Shown: positions 34,382 to 44,271, counted from the stretch's first letter. The stretch is 48,001 nucleotides of DNA from Gammaproteobacteria bacterium (GCA_024638505.1 JAHEKE010000023.1:1-48001); one strand, 5' to 3'. Numbers and translations: made by a program. The notes: generated by a model from the sequence alone, not told the origin.

Positions 34382-35464
34382 ATGTCGAATAAAATCGCCG
34401 TCGTTTTGCCCAAGCTCAGCCGCTTTGACGATGATAATCCCACCTCTATTGACAGCGTGGTGCGTGAACTTGTGAACAATAGCGCAATGCGGGATCGCCA
34501 CGTCGTGTTTCGGCCACCGACCAGGAATCCGATTACCGCAATAGATAGCCGGGAGTTTTCCCACGACAATCCGCTAGTGTGGAAGCACAGGCTAAAAAAG
34601 ATGATCTCAGCGATTGCCCCCTGCTGCATCGAGGTGCATCAAAGCATTTATCTGGCAGACTATATGGCAAAGAATTTTATTCATCTTCCAGTCATACTGT
34701 TTCGTCACAACTTAATAGAGAAGCCGGCCAGCGCGTTAAGACGAAAGAAGAATGGCAGAAAGCTGAAGAACATAGCTTGCGTTGTGTTCGTCAGCGAGTT
34801 CTCCGCACGCCACTTCACATTATACTGGCCTGATTTCCCCGGCGCGGTGCACGTTGTCCCCAATGTAGCATCGATGGAAGCATGGTTTAGGCCTGTTGGC
34901 GCACGCCGGCAGAATAAGATCGTTTTCATGGGCAGGCCCATCGATGTTAAGGGCTTCAGCGAGTTTTGCGAGGGCGTCGTGCCGGTGCTGCGAGCCCACC
35001 AGGACTGGATGGTGCAGATCATGGTCTATGAGTGGGCACGCCATAAGGCCCACGCCCAGGCGATTATCGAAAAACTCAACCGAGCGGCAAAAAACGTGGA
35101 GGTTTTTATCGATCGTCCCATACAGGAAGTGCGCCGTTTGGTTAAGGCGGCGAAAATCGCTGTCATTCCATCGAAATGGGAGGAACCATTTGGCTTGGTT
35201 GCTTTGGAAACCCATCTGGCCGGTCTGGCGGTAATTTCCTCTGGGCGAGGCGGGTTGAGGGAAATCAGTGGAGAGTCGGCATACTACCTCAACGAGGTTA
35301 CGCCTGAAGCCATTTCTGACGCAATGTCTGTTTTGATCAGCGACAAAGCCCTGAGGGAGCGGTTGCAACACGCCGGGCAAAAGAGGTGTATTGAACTATT
35401 CGATCCGGAGCGCGTGGTCAAGCGTTACGATGAGATAAGAACGAGAATGATAAAAGGCTGCTAA
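34382..35464 (+). CDS. GT4-like glycosyltransferase
   Basis: GT-B fold glycosyltransferase of about 360 residues, starting at MSNKIAVVLPKL. The donor-binding C-terminal half is recognisable: KIVFMGRPIDVKGFSEF, VIPSKWEEPFGLVALETHLAGLAVISS (the E-x7-E motif of family GT4) and GGLREIS. The N-terminal half, which binds the acceptor, is poorly conserved, as usual. It probably builds a cell-surface glycan, but no polysaccharide or LPS gene is near, so it is an orphan here. It is one of three genes interrupting trpE and trpG, and is followed by trpG on the same strand after 52 bases. Confidence 0.86.
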   Translation: MSNKIAVVLPKLSRFDDDNPTSIDSVVRELVNNSAMRDRHVVFRPPTRNPITAIDSREFSHDNPLVWKHRLKKMISAIAPCCIEVHQSIYLADYMAKNFIHLPVILFRHNLIEKPASALRRKKNGRKLKNIACVVFVSEFSARHFTLYWPDFPGAVHVVPNVASMEAWFRPVGARRQNKIVFMGRPIDVKGFSEFCEGVVPVLRAHQDWMVQIMVYEWARHKAHAQAIIEKLNRAAKNVEVFIDRPIQEVRRLVKAAKIAVIPSKWEEPFGLVALETHLAGLAVISSGRGGLREISGESAYYLNEVTPEAISDAMSVLISDKALRERLQHAGQKRCIELFDPERVVKRYDEIRTRMIKGC

Positions 35465-35471
35465 AGGGCTT

Positions 35472-35477
35472 TATAAT
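35472..35477 (+). promoter_or_regulatory. Possible -10 element of a trpG promoter
   Basis: A perfect TATAAT lies 40 bases before the trpG ATG. The sequence 17 bases upstream of it (GATAAA at 35449) is a poor -35 element, so this would be a weak or activator-dependent sigma-70 promoter. It makes sense because trpGDC is cut off from trpE here. Confidence 0.35.
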
Positions 35478-35516
35478 ATTGTTTTGATACACGAGTCTTA
35501 GCCAGACAGCAGTCCA

Positions 35517-36089
35517 ATGCTTTTGATGATCGATAACTACGATTCTTTTACCTATAACCTTGTGCAATATCTTGGTGAGTTGGGTATGGAAGTATGTGTA
35601 TACCGTAATGACCAGATTTCGCTCGGACAGATCGAATCCATGGACCTCAGCCATATCGTGCTGTCTCCAGGCCCGTGTACGCCGAATGAAGCGGGCATAT
35701 CGGTAGATGTCGTCAAAACATTCGCTGGCAGTTTGCCTATACTCGGGGTTTGCCTGGGTCACCAGAGCGTGGGACAGGCTCTTGGCGGCAGTATCGTGCA
35801 TGCTCCGGCATTGATGCACGGTAAAACCTCAATGATTCATCATTCAGGGGAGGGCGTTTTTAACGGTTTGCAGAATCCTTTCCAGGCAACGCGCTACCAC
35901 TCTCTGGTCATTGATCCGGACTCTCTGCCAGAGTGCCTGAGCGTAACAGCCTGGACCAAGGACAGGGAAATTATGGGTATACAACATAATGAGCATCAAC
36001 TTTATGGGGTTCAGTTTCATCCCGAATCTATCCTAACGCAGCATGGACATGACCTATTGAAAAATTTCTTGACTATATCCTCTGTCTGA
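35517..36089 (+). CDS. trpG: Anthranilate synthase component II (glutamine amidotransferase)
   Basis: Class I glutamine amidotransferase subunit, 190 residues, supplying ammonia to TrpE. The opening [20 protein letters not shown] is the hallmark of TrpG/PabA. The catalytic triad is Cys79 in LGVCLGHQ and His168 and Glu170 in VQFHPES. It could also serve para-aminobenzoate synthesis, as some TrpG proteins do. It starts the trpG-trpD-trpC block, with a 104-base gap before trpD that can fold into a weak hairpin. Confidence 0.96.
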   Translation: MLLMIDNYDSFTYNLVQYLGELGMEVCVYRNDQISLGQIESMDLSHIVLSPGPCTPNEAGISVDVVKTFAGSLPILGVCLGHQSVGQALGGSIVHAPALMHGKTSMIHHSGEGVFNGLQNPFQATRYHSLVIDPDSLPECLSVTAWTKDREIMGIQHNEHQLYGVQFHPESILTQHGHDLLKNFLTISSV

Positions 36090-36193
36090 AAACTTAAGCT
36101 TAAAGTATGAAGCAGAGGATGCGCTTTGCTTCGTACGTTTCTCTTTCAACCTTGTTACTTTAAACTTCGCACTTTGCGCTAGCAGCGAACGTA

Positions 36194-37213
36194 ATGAATA
36201 TTCAGGAAGCAATTAGAAAAGTAACTGAGCAACGTGATCTTACACGTCGTGAAATGCGGTCCGTTATGCGGCAAATCATGACCGGCGAAGCAACGCTGGC
36301 ACAGATCGGTGGATTCCTGATCGGTTTAAGGATGAAAGGAGAATCGATTGATGAGATCACGGCTGCTGCCGAGGTAATGCGCTCTTTGGCCACACCAGTG
36401 GTTGTGGACCTGCCTTATCTGGTAGACATTGTCGGCACCGGTGGCGATGGGCAAAATACGTTCAATATTTCCACCGCCAGTGCACTGGTGGTTGCCGCGG
36501 CCGGTGGCAATGTAGCAAAGCACGGAAACCGATCTGTGTCGAGCAGCTCGGGCAGCGCTGATCTGCTTGAAGCCGCTGGTGTCAGAATCGATTTAGCCCC
36601 GGAACAGGTGGCGGATTGTGTGCGCCAGGTAGGGTTGGGGTTCATGTTCGCTCCGGCGCACCACAGCGCCATGAAACATGCCATTGGCCCGCGTAAGGAA
36701 ATGGGAGTACGCACGATTTTCAACGTGCTGGGCCCGCTTACCAATCCTGCCGGTACGCCGAACCAGGTTGTCGGGGTGTTCAGTCAGGCTCTGGTCGAGC
36801 CGATGGCGAAGGTACTGGCGCGGTTGGGCAGTAGGCACGTAATGGTGGTGAGTTCGCAGGATGGACTGGATGAAATCAGCATCGCTGCTCCCACACTTGT
36901 CGCGGAAATGCAAAGTGGGCAGGTCAGCACTGCGACCATAACGCCGGAACAGTTTGGACTTAAGCGTGCTGAAATCGCGAATCTCGCAGTCGACAGCGTA
37001 GCGAGCAGCCTGAACAAAATCCGCAGCGCGCTGAATAACGTACCCGGACCGATCCGCGACGTGGTCGTGTTGAATGCCGGTGCGGCGATCTATGTCTGCG
37101 GTTTAGTCGACAGCCTGGAACAGGGCGCGCGGCGGGCGGCAGAAGTGATAGCGGAAGGCAAAGCGAAGAGCAAGCTGGAGCAATTGGTGGAATTTACCAA
37201 TGCCCTGCCCTAG
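36194..37213 (+). CDS. trpD: Anthranilate phosphoribosyltransferase
   Basis: Transfers the phosphoribosyl group of PRPP to anthranilate, 339 residues, homodimer. The glycine-rich PRPP loop reads [15 protein letters not shown], followed by [19 protein letters not shown], the typical anthranilate/PRPP pocket, and [24 protein letters not shown]. Full length for the family. It lies between trpG and trpC, 104 and 51 bases away. Confidence 0.97.
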   Translation: MNIQEAIRKVTEQRDLTRREMRSVMRQIMTGEATLAQIGGFLIGLRMKGESIDEITAAAEVMRSLATPVVVDLPYLVDIVGTGGDGQNTFNISTASALVVAAAGGNVAKHGNRSVSSSSGSADLLEAAGVRIDLAPEQVADCVRQVGLGFMFAPAHHSAMKHAIGPRKEMGVRTIFNVLGPLTNPAGTPNQVVGVFSQALVEPMAKVLARLGSRHVMVVSSQDGLDEISIAAPTLVAEMQSGQVSTATITPEQFGLKRAEIANLAVDSVASSLNKIRSALNNVPGPIRDVVVLNAGAAIYVCGLVDSLEQGARRAAEVIAEGKAKSKLEQLVEFTNALP

Positions 37214-37264
37214 CGTCAGAATTTTATTGTTTGCACAGAGACGTGCAGGGTTCATAGCGGAATC

Positions 37265-38083
37265 ATGACCAGTACTCCGGACATACTTGCTGAAATCATT
37301 CGTCACAAGGCGGTCGAGGTGGTAGATCGCGCCAAGCAGACCAGTTTGGGGGAATTGCAAGCCAGGGTGCATGACGCGCCTCCTGTAAGAGGCTTCACCC
37401 GCGCACTCAAGGACTCTATAGCTCGCGGTAAAGCTGGAATAATTGCCGAAATTAAAAAAGCCTCACCGAGCAAGGGAATGATTCGTGCGCACTTCAAACC
37501 AGCAGAAATCGCGCGCAGCTATGCCGACGCGGGGGTCACCTGTTTGTCAGTTTTAACTGACGCCCGTTTTTTTAAAGGCTCTGATCATGATCTGGTGCAG
37601 GCCAGAGCGGCATGTACACTACCCGCCTTGCGCAAAGATTTTATCATTGAGCCTTATCAAATTTGGGAATCTCGAAGTATTGGCGCAGACTGTATACTGC
37701 TGATTGTGGCCGCATTGACTGACGCACAGCTGGTTGATTTGTCCGAGGCAGCGTTGCAATTGGATTTGGATGTTCTGGTTGAAGTGCACAACAAGAAGGA
37801 ATTAGACAGAGCGTTGGCATTAGGTTTGCCCATGATCGGAATCAATAACCGCAATTTGAAAAATTTTCACACTACTTTAGAAACCACCCTGGCACTGCTG
37901 CCTCTTGTCCCGGCCGACACGCTGGTCATCGCCGAGAGCGGCATCAGTTCCGCTGATGATGTTAATCGTCTTCGACAAAACGGGGTTAATGGATTTTTAG
38001 TCGGGGAGGCCTGTATGCAGGTGGATAATCCCGGACAGAAGGTGCGTGAACTTTTTTTTAACCAATCTACCTCAGTATATTAA
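37265..38083 (+). CDS. trpC: Indole-3-glycerol phosphate synthase
   Basis: TIM-barrel enzyme of 272 residues that closes the indole ring in tryptophan synthesis. Active-site segments are IAEIKKASPSKGMIR, SVLTDARFFKGS, LPALRKDFIIEPYQIWES, VLVEVHNKKEL, GINNRNLKNF and IAESGIS. It is monofunctional (no TrpF domain), so trpF must be elsewhere. Its stop codon is followed after one base by the TTG start proposed for the OsmC gene. Confidence 0.97.
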   Translation: MTSTPDILAEIIRHKAVEVVDRAKQTSLGELQARVHDAPPVRGFTRALKDSIARGKAGIIAEIKKASPSKGMIRAHFKPAEIARSYADAGVTCLSVLTDARFFKGSDHDLVQARAACTLPALRKDFIIEPYQIWESRSIGADCILLIVAALTDAQLVDLSEAALQLDLDVLVEVHNKKELDRALALGLPMIGINNRNLKNFHTTLETTLALLPLVPADTLVIAESGISSADDVNRLRQNGVNGFLVGEACMQVDNPGQKVRELFFNQSTSVY

Positions 38084-38084
38084 A

Positions 38085-38501
38085 TTGCGGGCACAACTAT
38101 CATTTATCGAGGGGATGTCTTTTAGCGCGACGGCGGACAGCGGACATCGCGTCGTGCTGGACGGCCCGCCGGAACTGGGAGGTAGGAATCAGGGAATCCG
38201 GCCGATGGAGATGATATTGATCGGCCTGGGTGGGTGCAGCGCGTTCGATGTTTTACATATTTTGCGCAAAGCGCATCTGCAAATCAAAGACTGCCAAATA
38301 GAATTGAAAGCGGAGCGAGCCGCACAGGTACCCAAGGTGTTTACCAAGATTCATCTGCACTTTGTTGTGTCAGGCAGGAATATCCCGCGGGCAAAAGTGA
38401 GCAGAGCCATAGAACTGTCCGCTGAAAAATACTGCTCTGCTTCAATCATGCTTGGTAAAACTGCCGCTATCACTCATGACTTTGAGATCATTGAAACCTG
38501 A
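38085..38501 (+). CDS. OsmC-family protein (YhfA-like)
   Basis: OsmC/Ohr-fold protein of about 138 residues from a TTG start at 38085, one base after the trpC stop; a longer GTG-started form would overlap trpC, and an ATG at 38115 is also possible. The TTG start gives the same beginning as YhfA-like proteins (LRAQLSFIEGMSF). Conserved segments are GIRPMEMILIGLGGCSAFDVLHILRK with the peroxidatic-type Cys, and IELSAEKYCSASIMLGKTAAITHDFEI with the second Cys. YhfA-like proteins are linked to redox or sulphur tasks without an assigned substrate. An OsmC gene near trpC is also what I recall in Pseudomonas. Confidence 0.88.
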   Translation: MRAQLSFIEGMSFSATADSGHRVVLDGPPELGGRNQGIRPMEMILIGLGGCSAFDVLHILRKAHLQIKDCQIELKAERAAQVPKVFTKIHLHFVVSGRNIPRAKVSRAIELSAEKYCSASIMLGKTAAITHDFEIIET

Positions 38502-38507
38502 CTGACT

Positions 38508-40160
38508 ATGAGCAGCGAGTTTGGGCGATTACGCGATGATTACTATGGGGCGTGGTTTCGTTTTCACCCCGAAGCGGCGCTAGACGCAGGCATTCAGGGG
38601 TATGAGCATATGCTCCGTCCATATACTGACGAGGATCAGGGGGCGCTGCTAACGCTGAATGAAAAGCTGCTGGCTGCGCTAGAAGAGCTAGACGAGTCTG
38701 CCCTCGACCCTGACGAGCTGATTGATCTGCAGCTGATGCGCGGCTCTGCCTTTCTGCAGATGGAGGACATTCTGAATTTTGATTGGCGCAAGCGTGATCC
38801 GGAGGCTTTTCTGCCCATACATGCGCTTTATCAGCTTACTATCAAGCAGCCCAAAGATTTTGCTGACGCGCTGCGGCACCGACTGCGGTCTTTTCCAGTC
38901 TATTTGCGTAACTGCAAGCAATACATAGGCCAGGAACCGGAGCAGGTTCCATCGGGCTGGTTGGACTCGTCAATGACGGCGATCGAGTCTGGCGTGGATT
39001 TTATACGCGACCTAGTTCAGCATCCAAAAGTGCAGGCCAATCGCAAACGCTTACGAGAACTGGACGCGCTGATCTCCGATGCAACTGAAGCACTAAGGCA
39101 GTATGCCCAGTTTCTTGAACGAGAAATCGCACCCAAAGCCAGCGGCGATTTCGCTGTGGGCAGACAGCGTTTTACCCATTTGCTGCGCTATCGACATTTT
39201 TTAGACGCCGACCCCGGCAAACTGTATGAGTTCGGCCTGAGGCTTTGCCACCGAACGGAAGAGCAGGTTGTTGAGTTATGTCGTGCGCTTACGGGTAGTG
39301 ACGATACAGCTTTGCTTGACAAAAGGATTATCGCTGAGCACCCATCCGGAAACGCTGTGTTATCGATTTACCGTGATCAGATGCAGGCAGCGCGGGAGTT
39401 TACAATATCCACCGGACTGGTTGCTTTCCCTCCTAACGAGCGACTATCGGTGATTGAAACGCCTGTTTTTCTGCGGCACAGAATTCCGTTTGCTGCCTAT
39501 GAACCGCCGACTCCCAAAGATGACGACCAGCACGGTTATTATTTTGTTACGCCGTCGAATGAGGCAAACACGTCGGCCAGCCAAAATGCGTTAGCATTAA
39601 TGCATACCTGCGTGCATGAAGCTTACCCGGGACATCACCTGCAGTTCGTTACGGCTAACCAAAACACCACCGCGTGCACGCTTCCTCGCATCCTAAATAA
39701 ATCATCCTCTCTGTACGAGGGTTGGGCGCTGTATTGCGAACAGTTGATGGTTGAGGAAGGCTTCCTTAATCAGCCAGAAAATGAATACATTATGCTGAAA
39801 GATCGATTATGGCGTGCGTTACGTGTGGTGCTGGACGTGGGCACGCAGACGCAAAACCAGACTGTATCTGAAGCAACAGAAATAATGCAGGGTCGGCTGG
39901 GATTTTCCCATGGCCAAGCATTGGCTGAATTGACCTGGTACAGCCGCGCACCAACTGTCCCCCTGGGCTACGCAACAGGCTGGGCCATGATAAATGCCGC
40001 AAGGGAGCTAACCAACTCGACTCAATCGAAGCACGGCCTGAATTCATTTCACAACAAATTGTTATCCTGCGGATCCATCGCGCTGGCACTTGGGATCAAC
40101 CACACCTTCGGTGAGGATATCGGGGGCAAAGTCAGGACCCAGGTGTTTGACGATTCTTGA
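38508..40160 (+). CDS. DUF885-family peptidase-like protein
   Basis: Protein of 550 residues of the DUF885 family, thought to be zinc-dependent peptidases or hydrolases. The metal motif reads HEAYPGHHLQF (His370, Glu371, His376), a variant of HExxH in which the spacing is that of this family, followed by LYEGWALYCEQLMVEEGF, which supplies a further Glu. No signal peptide is seen, so it is cytoplasmic here, while many members are lipoproteins. It begins 6 bases after the OsmC gene and converges with the GspE-like gene. Confidence 0.88.
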   Translation: MSSEFGRLRDDYYGAWFRFHPEAALDAGIQGYEHMLRPYTDEDQGALLTLNEKLLAALEELDESALDPDELIDLQLMRGSAFLQMEDILNFDWRKRDPEAFLPIHALYQLTIKQPKDFADALRHRLRSFPVYLRNCKQYIGQEPEQVPSGWLDSSMTAIESGVDFIRDLVQHPKVQANRKRLRELDALISDATEALRQYAQFLEREIAPKASGDFAVGRQRFTHLLRYRHFLDADPGKLYEFGLRLCHRTEEQVVELCRALTGSDDTALLDKRIIAEHPSGNAVLSIYRDQMQAAREFTISTGLVAFPPNERLSVIETPVFLRHRIPFAAYEPPTPKDDDQHGYYFVTPSNEANTSASQNALALMHTCVHEAYPGHHLQFVTANQNTTACTLPRILNKSSSLYEGWALYCEQLMVEEGFLNQPENEYIMLKDRLWRALRVVLDVGTQTQNQTVSEATEIMQGRLGFSHGQALAELTWYSRAPTVPLGYATGWAMINAARELTNSTQSKHGLNSFHNKLLSCGSIALALGINHTFGEDIGGKVRTQVFDDS

Positions 40161-40204
40161 CTCAGCAGGCAGCGCGTTGCCGTTCTCATAACCCTCTTAT
40201 ACCA

Positions 40205-42028
40205 TTACAATGGATCGCTACCCTCGCTAGTTCTTGGCACCACGCGCATGACTTCACTCATGGTGGTCATACCGCTGGCTACTTTCCTTGCACCGCTTAT
40301 CCTCAGCGGCTGCATGCCCTGCTTAATGCCCTGTTCGCGGATGGCAGCAACGTCAGTATCGGCATTGACCAGCTGGCGCAATTCTGCGGTAACCTTCAGC
40401 ATTTCATACAGGCCGATGCGACCGAGAAAACCAGTATTCCGGCAGTCCAGGCACCCCTTCTTCTCATAAGTGTCTTGGGGTAAGGGCACATTCCATGGTC
40501 GGGTCAGACTCTTCCAGGACGCCTGGTCAACCTGTTGGCTGGTCTTGCATTTGGGGCAGAGCGTGCGGACCAGGCGCTGGGCGACGATGCCGAGTACCGT
40601 AGCATTGATCAAATAGGCGGGAATGCCGATTTCAAGCATTCGCGTAATTGCAGAGGGAGCGTCATTCGTGTGTAGCGTGGATAGAACCAAGTGACCGGTC
40701 AGCGCTGCCTGAACGGCCATATCCGCGGTCTCTAGGTCGCGTATCTCACCGATCATTATAATATCCGGATCCTGGCGCAGTAATGAGCGAACACCTGCGG
40801 CAAAGTTCAGATCAATAGTGGACTGGACCTGCATCTGATTAAACAGGGGCTCCACCATCTCGATCGGGTCCTCCACTGTGCATACATTGATCTCTGGGGA
40901 AGCGAGCTGTCTCAGCGTCGAATACAGCGTTGTTGTTTTGCCAGATCCCGTGGGTCCGGTAACCAACACAATACCATGCGGCTGAGTTACCAGACTTTGC
41001 CACAGCTCCAGTTCCTGTTCAGACAATCCGAGTTGATAGTGGTCACGTCGCAACACCTCGGGATCGAAGATTCGCATGACCATCTTCTCTCCCAGTGCTG
41101 TCGGCGCGGTGGATAACCTCAGCTCGATTTCCTGCCCGTTTGGTGTTTTTGTCTTCAATCGGCCATCGAGCGGGCGCCTTTTCTCGGCGATATCCATGCG
41201 GCCAAGGATTTTAATTCGGCCAACGATGGCATTCATGACATTGAGCGGTACCTGATACACGCGGTGTAGTACGCCGTCGATTCGAAAGCGTACGTCGCCC
41301 TGTTCGCGTCTAGGTTCCAGATGAATATCGGAGGCGCGCTGCTCGAAAGCATACTGCAGCAGCCAGTCTACAATGTGAACGACATGGCGATCTTCCGCAT
41401 CCAATTTACCCATGCGACCGAGTTCGACCAGCTGCTCCAGATTCTGGATGAGCTGCGCTCCGCCGGGCTCGCCTTTCCGCGTTGCCTTCTTTAACGATGA
41501 TGCCAGCGTATAAAACTCATCGGTATAACGCTGGATCTCCAGCGGACTCGCCAAGACCCTGACAATATCCTTGCGCAATAGCTGCGTAAGCTCATCCTGC
41601 CATTCCATTGAGAACGGATCCGACGTGGCAATAACCACCATGTCCTTGGCTACGCGCAGCGGCAAAATTTTCCGCCTGGATGCGTAAGCATAGGAAATTA
41701 CGTTAGTCAATGCGGTAACGTCGAGCTTGAGTGGATCGATTCGCTCATACGACATTCCGGTTTTATCGGCCAGCCATATGAGTAAATCCTCCAGCGCCAG
41801 GGTTCGTCCAGCCTGCCGCAGATCGGGGGGACGTTGATCAATAATGGCAACGAGTGGATGGATGGTAGGCAGGTTTTTTGCTTTCGACGTGATTAGAATC
41901 CGCTTGCCGTCGGATCTCGAGATGTAGCCGTCGAGCACTAACTCTTCGAGCAGGATGCGCATGTCGAGCGAATGCAGCCTGCCCTGAGGCTCCGTTTTAA
42001 TGGTTGTTTTTTGCATGTTTGCTAACAT
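40205..42028 (-). CDS. Orphan GspE/PilB-type secretion or pilus ATPase
   Basis: Cytoplasmic AAA+-like motor ATPase of the type II secretion/type IV pilus family, 607 residues. An N-terminal GspE_N-like domain (about 60-210) is followed by the ATPase core: SDIHLEPR, Walker A GPTGSGKTTT near residue 355, Asp box VEDPIE, Walker B DPDIIMIGEIRD, the His box TGHLVLSTLHTND, and a tetracysteine zinc motif (CPKC and CLDC). All motor residues are intact. Its usual partners (GspF, pilin, secretin) are not in the window, so the machine it drives is unknown. Start is ATG at 42028, or 42013. Confidence 0.9.
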   Translation of the reverse strand: MLANMQKTTIKTEPQGRLHSLDMRILLEELVLDGYISRSDGKRILITSKAKNLPTIHPLVAIIDQRPPDLRQAGRTLALEDLLIWLADKTGMSYERIDPLKLDVTALTNVISYAYASRRKILPLRVAKDMVVIATSDPFSMEWQDELTQLLRKDIVRVLASPLEIQRYTDEFYTLASSLKKATRKGEPGGAQLIQNLEQLVELGRMGKLDAEDRHVVHIVDWLLQYAFEQRASDIHLEPRREQGDVRFRIDGVLHRVYQVPLNVMNAIVGRIKILGRMDIAEKRRPLDGRLKTKTPNGQEIELRLSTAPTALGEKMVMRIFDPEVLRRDHYQLGLSEQELELWQSLVTQPHGIVLVTGPTGSGKTTTLYSTLRQLASPEINVCTVEDPIEMVEPLFNQMQVQSTIDLNFAAGVRSLLRQDPDIIMIGEIRDLETADMAVQAALTGHLVLSTLHTNDAPSAITRMLEIGIPAYLINATVLGIVAQRLVRTLCPKCKTSQQVDQASWKSLTRPWNVPLPQDTYEKKGCLDCRNTGFLGRIGLYEMLKVTAELRQLVNADTDVAAIREQGIKQGMQPLRISGARKVASGMTTMSEVMRVVPRTSEGSDPL

Positions 42029-42229
42029 AGTAGATTACCCGAGTTTCTGACGCCAGCCCGCGCTGCATAAAAACATATTAGCGGGGAAGCGTAATGCGCT
42101 CGCTCCGCAGTAGCGTTGTTACCCCTAGGTATCGGGCTATGAGCACTGTAGGATTACACCGTACCTTCTTTTGATATCATGGTCTAAAAAGTTGAATCCG
42201 TTTCAATCTGTTTCTACGAGTATTTATAC

Positions 42230-42718
42230 ATGGCTTGGATCTTACTAGTTGTTGCCTTGGGCCTTACCGCCGGCATACTTATAGTTACTTTTGGCTATAG
42301 AACTTCTATCATCGTGCTGTTAGTCGCCCTGTTTCTGGGGATCGTGGGAATCATATGGTACGCGGAGTTTTACCAGGGCAGCAGAGCCAGCTTAATAGCC
42401 ACCGAAGAAATCGCTCTGGAAAATTTCAACGTTCAACCCATTTATGGCAACAGCTTTGAAATGTTTGCGCGACTGAACAACAAATCAAGCGCGCACGTTC
42501 TGACTGCCGTCGGTGTGGAGCTGAGCGCGTCGGATTGTGTTACCGTGGATGGGGAGAAATCCTGTGTCATAGTCGGACAACAGGAAACAGAAATCCAGAA
42601 GATTGTGCCAGCTCAGCAGGCTCGAGATATTAAGCAGCAGTTTATATTTCCGTCTATGCGCCCACTGGGTGAATTAGTGTGGAGTTATTCAATTCTGTAT
42701 ACCCAGGCTCAAGATTAA
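42230..42718 (+). CDS. Hypothetical membrane protein with two N-terminal segments
   Basis: 162 residues with two hydrophobic segments (about 2-23 and 26-46), then a roughly 110-residue soluble domain that begins ATEEIALENFNVQPIYGNSFEMFARLNNKS, a beta-strand pattern like FxLyD- or late-embryogenesis-type domains used for exported binding modules. Two Cys in DCVTVDGEKSC are only nine residues apart and may form a disulfide. I recognise no named family. It is followed 46 bases later by the radical SAM gene. Confidence 0.65.
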   Translation: MAWILLVVALGLTAGILIVTFGYRTSIIVLLVALFLGIVGIIWYAEFYQGSRASLIATEEIALENFNVQPIYGNSFEMFARLNNKSSAHVLTAVGVELSASDCVTVDGEKSCVIVGQQETEIQKIVPAQQARDIKQQFIFPSMRPLGELVWSYSILYTQAQD

Positions 42719-42764
42719 TGTCCAAGCCTGATGTTTTGACTCGCACTCAGCGGAATAGCTTGCG

Positions 42765-43841
42765 TTGAAAGAATACGACTCAATTCAGCTGAAGAAAGTA
42801 AAAGGACGGGGCGCCCTGTCTAACCAGGAAGGACGCTTCGAGTCTAATCAGCGCTTCGCGCTAGACGACGGGTGGTACCAGCAGGAGCCGGTCGAGGCTT
42901 ACAAAACGGAGGTTTCTGTTGATAAAAGCAGGACAGTGATTTCACGCAACACCTCCCCTGATGTGCCTTTTGATCAATCGGTAAACCCCTACCGCGGCTG
43001 TGAACATGGTTGCATTTACTGCTATGCGCGGCCCACGCACTCGTACCTTGGTTTCTCTCCCGGTTTGGATTTTGAGCGAAAGCTCTTGTACAAACCAGAG
43101 GTCGTTAACCAGCTTAGAAACGAACTGAGTAAAGCCAGTTACCGCTGCAAGGTGTTGGCTTTGGGCACTAACACCGACCCTTATCAGCCGATTGAAAAAA
43201 GCTTGAGGTTGACGCGCGGCATCCTCGAGCTCATGGTTGAAGCCCGGCATCCGGTAGCCATCACAACCAAGTCGTCAATGGTTGAGAGAGATATGGATCT
43301 ATTACGGGAACTGTCTGTTGACGGACTGATTATAGTCAGTCTTTCTGTTACCTCGCTTGATCACGATATCGCCCGTAAACTGGAGCCGCGCGCGGCGGCC
43401 CCAAAAAGAAGGCTGCGAACGCTGGCCCGTTTGTCATCAGCGGGCATCCCGACCCATATATCGATTGCTCCGGTGATCCCTGCCCTGACTGACCATGAAA
43501 CGGAGGTGATTCTTCGAGCCGGCGCTGAGGCGGGGGTCAAGTACGCCAGCTATACGCTGCTGCGATTGCCGTGGGAAGTGAAAGATTTGTTTAAACAATG
43601 GCTGCAAGAGCATTATCCCAATCGCGCCGATCACGTCATGAGCTTGATTCGCCAGTCGCACAAGGGCAAGGAGTACGATTCGTCTTTTGCCAATCGCAGG
43701 CAGGGTACGGGATTATTTGCAGAACTGCTGGCCCAGCGTTTTAAACTGCAGTGCGATAAGTGCGGGATGAACAAGCAAACCATAGCGTTGAACAATCACG
43801 CGTTTCGCAGCCCCCAGCCTCAGCAGGCGCTTTTATTCTAA
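42765..43841 (+). CDS. PA0069-type radical SAM protein
   Basis: Radical SAM enzyme of 358 residues, of the PA0069/spore-photoproduct-lyase-like group whose reaction is not known. The [4Fe-4S] cysteines are Cys79, Cys83 and Cys86 in CEHGCIYC, preceded by SVNPYRGCE. The group's hallmark opening KGRGALSNQEGRFE and the later LGTNTDPYQPIEKSLRLTRG and IAPVIPALTDHE are all there. A pair of Cys near the C-terminus (CDKCG) may bind metal. The start is a TTG at 42765, uncertain, with no strong ribosome binding site. Confidence 0.87.
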   Translation: MKEYDSIQLKKVKGRGALSNQEGRFESNQRFALDDGWYQQEPVEAYKTEVSVDKSRTVISRNTSPDVPFDQSVNPYRGCEHGCIYCYARPTHSYLGFSPGLDFERKLLYKPEVVNQLRNELSKASYRCKVLALGTNTDPYQPIEKSLRLTRGILELMVEARHPVAITTKSSMVERDMDLLRELSVDGLIIVSLSVTSLDHDIARKLEPRAAAPKRRLRTLARLSSAGIPTHISIAPVIPALTDHETEVILRAGAEAGVKYASYTLLRLPWEVKDLFKQWLQEHYPNRADHVMSLIRQSHKGKEYDSSFANRRQGTGLFAELLAQRFKLQCDKCGMNKQTIALNNHAFRSPQPQQALLF

Positions 43842-43851
43842 GCGCGTCGTC

Positions 43852-44217
43852 ATGTTAAGCAAGATTCTCTTTACCGCATTGGTTATCCTCGCGGTGTATA
43901 TATTTTACCGATATCGAGGTCGAGTCAGAATCAGCGCGAGAAAAGTCGAACAGCCGAGGGAAAGCCACAGATTCGGGCGCTTGGCCGTGTACGCTATAGT
44001 TGCCGTGTTACTGCTGGTATCAGGGGCAATTTATTTCTATCAGTGGCAGCTAGCCCACCGCATCATTACCATACGCGTTATTGATAGCGCTACTAACAAT
44101 GTAACTATTTACCAGGCCTATCATAAAGCCATCAAGGGTAACCGTTTTCAGTCGCTGGACGGTAAAACGGTGGTTTTAAGCGAGGCGGAACGTGTGGAAT
44201 TCATAGAAAAAGAATAG
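43852..44217 (+). CDS. Hypothetical small membrane protein
   Basis: 121 residues: a first hydrophobic segment (3-19), an Arg-rich cytoplasmic loop (YRYRGRVRISARK), a second hydrophobic segment (about 46-64) and a C-terminal soluble part starting HRIITIRVIDSATNNVTIY. Both ends therefore face the periplasm or both face inside. No family recognised. It starts 10 bases after the radical SAM gene, so it is probably co-transcribed with it. Confidence 0.65.
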   Translation: MLSKILFTALVILAVYIFYRYRGRVRISARKVEQPRESHRFGRLAVYAIVAVLLLVSGAIYFYQWQLAHRIITIRVIDSATNNVTIYQAYHKAIKGNRFQSLDGKTVVLSEAERVEFIEKE

Positions 44218-44271
44218 CCTGATACATCCAGGCATTGTCAACTGGCTGCGTAATGATTAGGATATATTCGG

